Shown: one piece after another, positions 5,364 through 10,197 of the stretch
How positions within the stretch are numbered: position 1 is the first letter of the stretch
Layout of the letters: the number at the start of each line of letters is the position of its first letter
DNA from: JAAFIP01 sp031367325
GTDB lineage: Bacteria; Pseudomonadota; Gammaproteobacteria; Burkholderiales; Burkholderiaceae_C
Direction: 5' to 3'
Assembly: GCA_031367325.1 (NCBI GenBank)
Contig: JANLPQ010000044.1
Coordinates: 1 to 10,197 of the forward strand
DNA length: 10,197 nucleotides
Notes under the pieces: model-generated
Seen by the model: the letters and a program-made list of their open reading frames with translations, nothing else
The model's database searches: none
Told to the model about the DNA's origin: nothing
Position numbers and translations under genes: made by a program

Positions 5364-8300
5364 ATGACCGCGCCAAACACTGCCAGCCCCGACACCGCCG
5401 CCAGCGACTTCAAATTTAAATGGGGCCCCGGCGGCGCGGCCTACGACCTGAACGAACGGCAAGGCGCGCAAACCTACTTTCTAGAGCTGTGCACCCTGCT
5501 GGGTGTGCCAGCACCCGGTACGCAAGACGGCTACGTGTTTGAAAAGCAAACCCAGGCGCTAGGCCAAACCCGCGGCTTTGCCGACGTGTTTTATAAAAAC
5601 CGCTTCGCCTGGGAAAACAAAGCCCCCGGCAAAAACTTGGACGACGCACTTAAGCAACTGCTGAACTACAGCCTGGCGCTAGACAACCCGCCCCTGCTGG
5701 TGGTGTGTGACCGGCTAGAAATTCGCGTCCACACCCAGTTCAACGGCCACCCCAGCTTCACCCTTGTGGTGACGCTGGCCGACATCACCAACCCGGCGCA
5801 GCAGCAGGTGCTGCGCCGGGTGTGGCTAGACCCCGAGAGCTTTAAACCGGCGGTAACCAACCGCGACATTACCGAAAAAGCCGCCAAAAGCTTTGCCACC
5901 CTGGCCGACAACCTGCGCAAACGCGGCCCGCAGACAGTGCCCGAGCGCGAACAATATGCCGAGCAAATAGCCCACTTTTTAACCCAAACCCTGTTTTGCT
6001 TCTTCGCCGAAGACGTGGGTCTGCTGCCCGGGCGCATGTTTGAGCGGCTGGTAGGTAACCGCCAGCTCACCAGCCAGCAACTGACCAACGGCATGCAAAG
6101 CCTGTTCAGCATCATGCAGGTGGGCGGGCTGTTCGGCGCAGACTACATCCCATGGTTTAACGGCGGTTTGTTTAAAACCGTGCACGTGCCCAAGCTGGAA
6201 ATCCCCGACATTACCGAGCTACGCAACGCCGCCAGCCTGAACTGGAGCGCCATTGACGTGTCGATCTTTGGCACCCTGTTTGAGCGCGGGCTAGACCCCA
6301 CCAAACGTAGCCAGCTGGGCGCCCACTACACCGACCCCGCCACCATACAGCGCATCATTGAGCCTGTGATTCGCCGCCCCCTGCTACAAAAATGGGAGCT
6401 GCTTGAGCAGGTTTTACGTGGTTTAATGGCCAAAAGCACTAAGAAAAACGACACTTACTACCGCCAGGCGCACGCCCAGTATGTGACGTTCTTGCAGTCG
6501 CTGGCTGATTTTAAAATTCTCGACCCCGCCTGCGGCAGCGGGAACTTTTTATTTTTAGGCCTCAAAGCGCTGAAAGATATTGAACACCAGGTCATCACCC
6601 AAGCCGAGCTGCTGCGCCTGGAGCGCCCGATCGATTTGTGCACCAGCCCTGCCAACATGCTGGGCATTGAGTTGAACGAATACGCCGCCGAGCTAGCCCG
6701 CGTGACCGTGTGGATAGGCGAGCTGCAATGGCGCATGGAGCACGGCTACCCGTTCAAAGACAACCCGATCTTGGAGCCGCTGGACTGCATTGAGCAGCGC
6801 GATGCAATTTTAAGTTTTAATATTTCCACTGAAAATGCAGACAACCAGTTTGCCCCAACTAGCGCCTTCGCAAAATACGAGGGTGGCAAGGCAACTAAAC
6901 GGACTGCGGATGGTTTAGACAATGATCCCAAAGGATTAAGGATCTATGACGAGATCAAAGAACAATTCTTAGTACGTAACCAATGGGTTTCTGAGGCGCG
7001 CTGGCCGAAAGCCAGTGTAGTGATTGGCAATCCTCCTTTTTTAGGTGGCAGTAAAAAGCGCCGTGAGTTAGGCGACATGTATTTCGAAGCCCTAGATGCT
7101 GTCTATAAAGATCGTGTGCCTGGCGGAGCTGACTTAGTTTGTTATTGGTTTGAAAAAGCCAGAAAAGCGATTCAAACCAACGGCTTGGGTGCTGCAGGAT
7201 TGGTTTCTACACAGTCTATTCGCGCAGGTAGCAACCGCAAAGTGCTAGCAGCCATCAACCGTGACAGCCGAATTTTTGAGGCATGGTCAGATGAGGCGTG
7301 GGTGAATGAGGGGGCGTCAGTACGGGTATCCCTAGTCGCGTTTGGCTGGGGAGAATGCTGCTTTCTGAATAACCAGAAGGTTGCTCGAATAACAAGCGAT
7401 TTAACAGCAAGTGCGTCAGATATAACCACAGCAGAAAGACTTAGTCAAAATGGAAATACCGCTTTTAAAGGCGCAGAAAAGACTGGTAAGTTTGAAGTTT
7501 CTGGTGATATTGCGCGTGCTTGGTTAGGCAATCCCAATCCAAACGGCAAATCCAACGCATTTGTAATTGCGCCTTGGTTTAACGGGTCTGACATAACTGA
7601 TAGGCCAAAAGATCAATGGATCGTTGATTACGGTGTATCTACAACTTTGCACGAAGCTGAGCTTTTTGAGCTGCCTTTTTCTCACATCGAAAAGTTTGTT
7701 AGACCTGAACGCATAACGAATAAAGATCGTAGCCGCCGTGAAAACTGGTGGCGGTTTGGACGCAATGGTGCGGATATGCGCGCTGGGATTGCGAAAATCG
7801 ATAGATTTATAGCTACACCTCGTGTGGCAAAACATCGTAACTTTGTTTGGCTACAGGCCGGTGTGTCTGCTGACTCACGGCTGTTTGCCATCGCACGCGC
7901 TGACGACACCACCATGGGCATTCTGTCCTCCCGCATTCACGAAGTCTGGTCACTTGCTCAGGCATCCATGCATGGCGTAGGAAACGACCCCACTTACAAC
8001 GCCAAGTCCTGCTTCGAAACCTTCCCCTTCCCCGCAGGCCTCACACCTGCCGACACGGCGCACCAGCGCACGCAGGTGGCGGCAGGTGGTGCGGTGATTC
8101 CTAGCCTGGCAGAGCCTTTTTTAGTGCCAAATAGGCCAGTAACCCAAGTAAATCCTGCTCAAGCAGCTATTAAATCCATAGTACATCACAACGCTAATAC
8201 GACTGTCGACCTGGCCACTGCTACCGCTAATGCCACGGCCATAGCCCAAGCCGCCAAGCGCCTAGACGACCTGCGCCTGGCCTGGCTAAACCCGCCCGAA

Positions 8301-8615
8301 TGGACGCAGCGCGTGCCCGAGGTAGTGCCCCTGGGCATGGCCAGCAGCCCCTACCCCGACCGCATCTTGCCGCGCAACAACCTGCCCGAGGCAGACGCCG
8401 CCGCACTGCAAAAACGCACCCTCACCAACCTGTACAACCAGCGCCAAAACGGCCAAGTGCAGTGGCTGCAGCACGCCCACCAGCAGCTAGACGCAGCCGT
8501 AGCCACCGCCTACGGCTGGGCTGACTACACCCCCGCCATGCCTGATGAGACTATTTTGCAGCGTCTACTGGCTTTGAACCTGGAAAGAGCCAGCCTGCAG
8601 GCCGCAAAAACTTAA
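5364..8615 (+). CDS. Type IIL (MmeI-like) restriction-modification enzyme
   Basis: Single-chain enzyme, 1083 residues, expected to methylate adenine N6 at a specific site on one strand and cut unmodified DNA at a distance; its role is defence against foreign DNA. The N-terminal PD-(D/E)XK nuclease has D74-X9-E84-N-K86, the same spacing as D70/E80/K82 reported for MmeI. A helical part follows, then GAHYT (319-323), SAM motif DPACGSGNF (387-395), GIELNEYAAELARV and the catalytic NPPF (556-559). The specificity region follows, and the C-terminal part ends with RLDDLR-WLNPPEW, PYPDRI, LTNLYN. All catalytic residues are intact. I use the ATG at 5364; a GTG at 5337 would overlap folC. No good ribosome site is visible. 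It is longer than MmeI (919): about 60 extra residues precede NPPF (roughly 484-545), and a repeat-derived stretch lies near 910-940. Residues about 480-830 are encoded by AT-richer DNA, suggesting a swapped module. Confidence 0.93.
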   Translation: MTAPNTASPDTAASDFKFKWGPGGAAYDLNERQGAQTYFLELCTLLGVPAPGTQDGYVFEKQTQALGQTRGFADVFYKNRFAWENKAPGKNLDDALKQLLNYSLALDNPPLLVVCDRLEIRVHTQFNGHPSFTLVVTLADITNPAQQQVLRRVWLDPESFKPAVTNRDITEKAAKSFATLADNLRKRGPQTVPEREQYAEQIAHFLTQTLFCFFAEDVGLLPGRMFERLVGNRQLTSQQLTNGMQSLFSIMQVGGLFGADYIPWFNGGLFKTVHVPKLEIPDITELRNAASLNWSAIDVSIFGTLFERGLDPTKRSQLGAHYTDPATIQRIIEPVIRRPLLQKWELLEQVLRGLMAKSTKKNDTYYRQAHAQYVTFLQSLADFKILDPACGSGNFLFLGLKALKDIEHQVITQAELLRLERPIDLCTSPANMLGIELNEYAAELARVTVWIGELQWRMEHGYPFKDNPILEPLDCIEQRDAILSFNISTENADNQFAPTSAFAKYEGGKATKRTADGLDNDPKGLRIYDEIKEQFLVRNQWVSEARWPKASVVIGNPPFLGGSKKRRELGDMYFEALDAVYKDRVPGGADLVCYWFEKARKAIQTNGLGAAGLVSTQSIRAGSNRKVLAAINRDSRIFEAWSDEAWVNEGASVRVSLVAFGWGECCFLNNQKVARITSDLTASASDITTAERLSQNGNTAFKGAEKTGKFEVSGDIARAWLGNPNPNGKSNAFVIAPWFNGSDITDRPKDQWIVDYGVSTTLHEAELFELPFSHIEKFVRPERITNKDRSRRENWWRFGRNGADMRAGIAKIDRFIATPRVAKHRNFVWLQAGVSADSRLFAIARADDTTMGILSSRIHEVWSLAQASMHGVGNDPTYNAKSCFETFPFPAGLTPADTAHQRTQVAAGGAVIPSLAEPFLVPNRPVTQVNPAQAAIKSIVHHNANTTVDLATATANATAIAQAAKRLDDLRLAWLNPPEWTQRVPEVVPLGMASSPYPDRILPRNNLPEADAAALQKRTLTNLYNQRQNGQVQWLQHAHQQLDAAVATAYGWADYTPAMPDETILQRLLALNLERASLQAAKT
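6397..6440 (+). repeat. Dispersed repeat inside the restriction-modification gene, copy 4
   Basis: Begins AGCTGCTTGAGCAGG and ends with GGCC-AAA-CACT. Ungapped identity to the intergenic copy at 207-250 is 36 of 44 bases. It encodes residues about 345-359, just before the SAM-binding motif, and keeps the frame open. Confidence 0.65.
8133..8170 (-). repeat. Dispersed repeat inside the restriction-modification gene, copy 5 (inverted)
   Basis: The minus strand reads ATAGCTGCTTGAGCAGG then ATTTACTTGGGTTA-TGGCCT. It matches 207-242 at 33 of 36 bases and is in reverse orientation to copy 4. It is translated as part of NRPVTQVNPAQAA (about 923-935) between GAVIP and the conserved AIAQAAKRLDDLR segment, where related proteins, as I remember them, have a shorter linker. 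Confidence 0.8.
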
Positions 8616-8744
8616 AGATAAACCATTGCGTCAGCCGCCCACCTTGCACGTTTAAACTACGCATTCGGTTGATCTGTTCAGCAGCCCCCGCCGGGGCCTC
8701 CAATCCTAGGGCAGCAACAACACAAGCGCGGCGACGCTGGGTTA

Positions 8745-8772
8745 CAAAGGCAAGTCTGCTGGCTTGCCTTTG
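8745..8772. terminator. Perfect 10-bp hairpin, possible terminator of the restriction gene
   Basis: CAAAGGCAAG (8745-8754) pairs perfectly with CTTGCCTTTG (8763-8772) around an 8-base loop. A run of six T follows only at 8789-8794, 16 bases later, so it is not a standard intrinsic terminator on the plus strand, and there is no T-run on the minus side. It may still stabilise the transcript end. Confidence 0.35.
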
Positions 8773-8819
8773 TCGTTTGCGGGCAGAGTTTTTTAACTTG
8801 TCCCCAGCTTGTTCTTTAG

Positions 8820-8952
8820 TTATCCACACTTCGCTCTAATATGATTCAAATTCAATCCACATCCGCCAAATAATCCGCCAAACAACCTACTAATAAGCCG
8901 TAAGCCATTGATAGTATTGAATTAATACGCTTATGCACATCCGCCAAATATT
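8820..8952. promoter_or_regulatory. Origin-like or operator region: two DnaA boxes and three iteron-like repeats
   Basis: TTATCCACA (8820-8828) and TTATGCACA (8931-8939) both fit the DnaA-box consensus TTWTNCACA, on the same strand. Between and beside them lie three copies of ATCCGCCAAA: 8861-8870, 8873-8882 and 8939-8948. CACATCCGCCAAATA occurs exactly twice (8858-8872, 8936-8950). The surroundings are AT-rich. This could be a repressor or initiator binding region, or a remnant of a plasmid or phage origin; no rep gene is in the window. Function is inference. Confidence 0.4.
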
Positions 8953-9029
8953 ACAAACTCCCAGTCACTATGTTCTTTAAACATGTGCTTGGAAACTCTG
9001 TTGCGTATTAAGTAGTTTTGATGCTTTGC

Positions 9030-9041
9030 ACGCTAAAGCGT
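9030..9041. promoter_or_regulatory. Palindrome just before the unknown gene
   Basis: ACGCT-AA-AGCGT is a perfect inverted repeat ending 8 bases before the ATG at 9050, where a ribosome site is expected and none is visible. It could be an operator for self-regulation or an RNA hairpin over the start. Confidence 0.35.
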
Positions 9042-9049
9042 AAAATTCA

Positions 9050-9823
9050 ATGATGGAAGCACAGTCAGTCACTATCAGTTTGCACGACGGTTCTCGGGGC
9101 TTTGAAGTAAGCCCCGAGCGTGTGCCGCTGGCCATGCTGAGCGACTTTTCTCGTGATGTAGAAGAGTTTTTGCGCGGTGATGGCAAACAGTTGGACACCA
9201 GCAAGCTAGAAGTGGCGGTAGTAAAAGGCTCACTTGCGGTACAAACCCAGCCGCTGTCTGCGGTGGACTTTGCCCAAGATCTGGCCCGGTTACTGCAATC
9301 GCAGCTGATTGACGGCCTGCACGCCAAACGGCGTGAGGTTGTAACCCGCTGGCAAAAGCTAGCCAAAAGCAACCGGGCGATCTCCTTCAAAATTGCATCG
9401 CTCTGGTTGCCGCAACCCATCGTGATCAGCGCAGACACCGACTTTCGCAGCGACGATGCTGACCAATGGGTGCGTGTTGAGCGCTATTTGCGTGGTGAGA
9501 TTTACGACTTAGGCGGCAAACAAGTAGTCAACGCGCACATGCTGCTACCGGATGGCAAAACGATCAAGGTAGAAGCAAGCAAAGAAACTATTCGTGGGGA
9601 CAAACTTAACCGCTTGTACAAGCCTGCCATGGTGCGTATTAAGGCGGACTACAACGTGCTAACCCGTGAGTACCGCAATGCGCAGTTGCTGGAGTTTGTA
9701 GAGCATGACTCTAAACTGGACGAGCAAGCCATGGCGCGCTTGACGGGGCGTGGAGCAATTGCGTGGAAAGACGTGCCCAACGCCAGCCAGTGGGTAGATG
9801 ATCTGCGGGGTGGCTTGGTTTGA
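9050..9823 (+). CDS. Protein of unknown function, partner of a PIN-domain gene
   Basis: A soluble 257-residue protein with no signal peptide or membrane segment; I do not know a named family. The N-terminal part (about 1-110) mixes strands and helices (SVTISLHDG, DFSRDVEEFL, VVKGSLAV). The second half (about 130-215) is strand-rich: VERYLRGEIYDLGGK, NAHMLLPDGKTIKVEASKE, then MVRIKADYNVLT and RNAQLLEF, resembling a small beta-barrel. The C-terminus ends WVDDLRGGL. I recall proteins ending in this way (roughly AWxDVxxAxxWVxxLRG) upstream of PIN-domain genes. Here the stop TGA overlaps a TTG that opens a PIN-like frame, as expected for translational coupling. It could act as an antitoxin-like or RNA-binding partner; that is inference. 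It starts ATGATG, so either Met is possible. Confidence 0.8.
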   Translation: MMEAQSVTISLHDGSRGFEVSPERVPLAMLSDFSRDVEEFLRGDGKQLDTSKLEVAVVKGSLAVQTQPLSAVDFAQDLARLLQSQLIDGLHAKRREVVTRWQKLAKSNRAISFKIASLWLPQPIVISADTDFRSDDADQWVRVERYLRGEIYDLGGKQVVNAHMLLPDGKTIKVEASKETIRGDKLNRLYKPAMVRIKADYNVLTREYRNAQLLEFVEHDSKLDEQAMARLTGRGAIAWKDVPNASQWVDDLRGGLV

Positions 9824-9915
9824 TCTCTATTTTGCTGGACACCAGCTTTTTGATCACGCTGGCAGACTCTGGGCGCGCTAACCACGAAGTAGCCAAGCTA
9901 CCCAAAACAACCTAG
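9820..9915 (+). pseudogene. Truncated PIN-domain ribonuclease (VapC-like) remnant
   Basis: The frame starts TTG at 9820-9822, sharing bases with the upstream stop TGA, and encodes 31 residues. They include LLDTSFLITLADSGR and NHEVAK, which fit the first strand and helix of a PIN domain with its first metal-binding Asp. Full PIN proteins are about 120-150 residues. Here the similarity stops at about 9897 and the frame ends at TAG 9913-9915, just before a dispersed repeat (9931). The remaining acidic residues are absent, so no ribonuclease can be made. Too short for a firm family name, but the position and motif agree. Confidence 0.65.
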
Positions 9916-9930
9916 CCTACTATTAATTTC

Positions 9931-9966
9931 ATAGCTGCTTGAGCAGGTTCTACGGCCTGAAACACT
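9931..9966 (+). repeat. Dispersed repeat, copy 6 (short form)
   Basis: ATAGCTGCTTGAGCAG is identical to the core of the inverted copy at 8155-8170. It is followed by GGTTCTAC and GGCCTGAAACACT, so about 10 bases of the middle seen in copy 1 are missing. It lies between the PIN remnant and the next gene. Confidence 0.75.
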
Positions 9967-9975
9967 GATTTGACA

Positions 9976-9981
9976 TATAAA
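9976..9981 (+). promoter_or_regulatory. Possible -10 box for the ArsC-like gene
   Basis: TATAAA lies 9 bases before the ATG at 9991. No Shine-Dalgarno sequence precedes that ATG, so a nearly leaderless transcript is possible. The TTGACA at 9970-9975 abuts this box and is not at -35 spacing. Weak evidence. Confidence 0.25.
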
Positions 9982-9990
9982 AATAGCACT

Positions 9991-10197
9991 ATGCAGACAC
10001 TTTTTGGCATTCCTAACTGCGACACGGTGAAAAAGTCGCGCGCTTGGTTTGACGCCAACGGGTTGGCTTACCAGTTTCACGATTTTAAAAAGCAAGGTGT
10101 ACCGGCTGACCAACTAGACACGTGGATAGCGGCGCTGGGCTGGGAGGCGCTGGTGAACAAAAAGGGTACGACTTGGCGCAAGCTGTCTGCGGCTGAA
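9991..10197 (+). CDS. ArsC/Spx-family reductase-like protein (YffB type), 3' end outside window
   Basis: The first 69 codons of a thioredoxin-fold protein of the ArsC/Spx/YffB family. Visible features are the N-terminal strand MQTLFGIPNCDTVKKSRAWF, with Cys10 in the CDTVKK context typical of YffB, then YQFHDFKKQGV and, near the edge, NKKGTTWRKLS. The family is about 115-120 residues, so roughly 50 are missing. YffB-type proteins are annotated as arsenate-reductase-like, but many do not act on arsenate, and their role is uncertain. In Burkholderiales this gene often sits in a dap gene neighbourhood, which could follow outside the window. Confidence 0.9.
   Translation, partial: MQTLFGIPNCDTVKKSRAWFDANGLAYQFHDFKKQGVPADQLDTWIAALGWEALVNKKGTTWRKLSAAE

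Larger units (their letters stand above)
8616..9049. other. Gene-free region between the restriction gene and the unknown gene
   Basis: The first 200 bases are GC-richer and hold hairpins at 8684-8697 (GCCCC/GGGGC, 4-base loop) and 8745-8772. From about 8790 on the DNA is AT-rich with DnaA-like boxes and iteron-like repeats (8820-8952). A minus-strand frame at 8551-8829 (GTG start) overlaps the 3' end of the restriction gene and resembles no family I know, so it is not called. Confidence 0.5.

Noticed and set aside
8551..8829. Minus-strand frame of 92 codons
   Set aside because: GTG start inside the DnaA-like box, overlap with the restriction gene, and no recognisable domain. It is basic at the start, but this alone is not enough to call a gene.

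Overview
The window looks like a chromosomal segment from a betaproteobacterium of the order Burkholderiales, probably family Comamonadaceae. The main evidence is the conserved minus-strand cluster folC - dedD (SPOR protein) - cvpA - purF, the protein sequences themselves, and many copies of a short dispersed repeat with core ATAGCTGSTTGWGCAG that I recall as typical of comamonad genomes. Family-level placement is inference.

Layout. Positions 1-691 carry no convincing gene. They hold a truncated REP-like sequence at the edge, one copy of the comamonad repeat, and two related palindromic elements of about 100 bp in opposite orientation. Positions 692-5333 (minus strand) are a compact operon: folC (folate/folylpolyglutamate synthesis), a SPOR-domain cell-division protein, cvpA (membrane protein) and purF (first step of purine synthesis). 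The usual flanking genes of this cluster, accD upstream and often metZ downstream, are missing, so accessory DNA has broken the synteny on both sides.

Positions 5364-8615 (plus strand) encode a 1083-residue single-chain restriction-modification enzyme of the MmeI / Type IIL group. An N-terminal PD-(D/E)XK nuclease, an adenine-N6 methyltransferase and a specificity region are all intact. It starts only about 30 bp from folC, divergently. Its middle third is clearly more AT-rich than its ends, which suggests a swapped specificity module.

Positions 8616-9049 are gene-free. They contain a perfect hairpin, two DnaA-box matches and three copies of an ATCCGCCAAA repeat. Positions 9050-9823 encode a 257-residue protein of unknown function. 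It is translationally coupled to a 31-codon remnant of a PIN-domain ribonuclease gene (9820-9915), so this looks like a decayed two-gene toxin-like system. The window ends inside an ArsC/Spx-family (YffB-like) gene at 9991.

The most unusual theme is that dispersed intergenic repeats also lie inside protein-coding genes without breaking the reading frame: dedD, folC (two different repeat families) and the restriction-modification gene (two copies, opposite orientations). The uncharacterised gene pair with the truncated PIN partner is the best candidate for a little-described system, although it is degenerate here.
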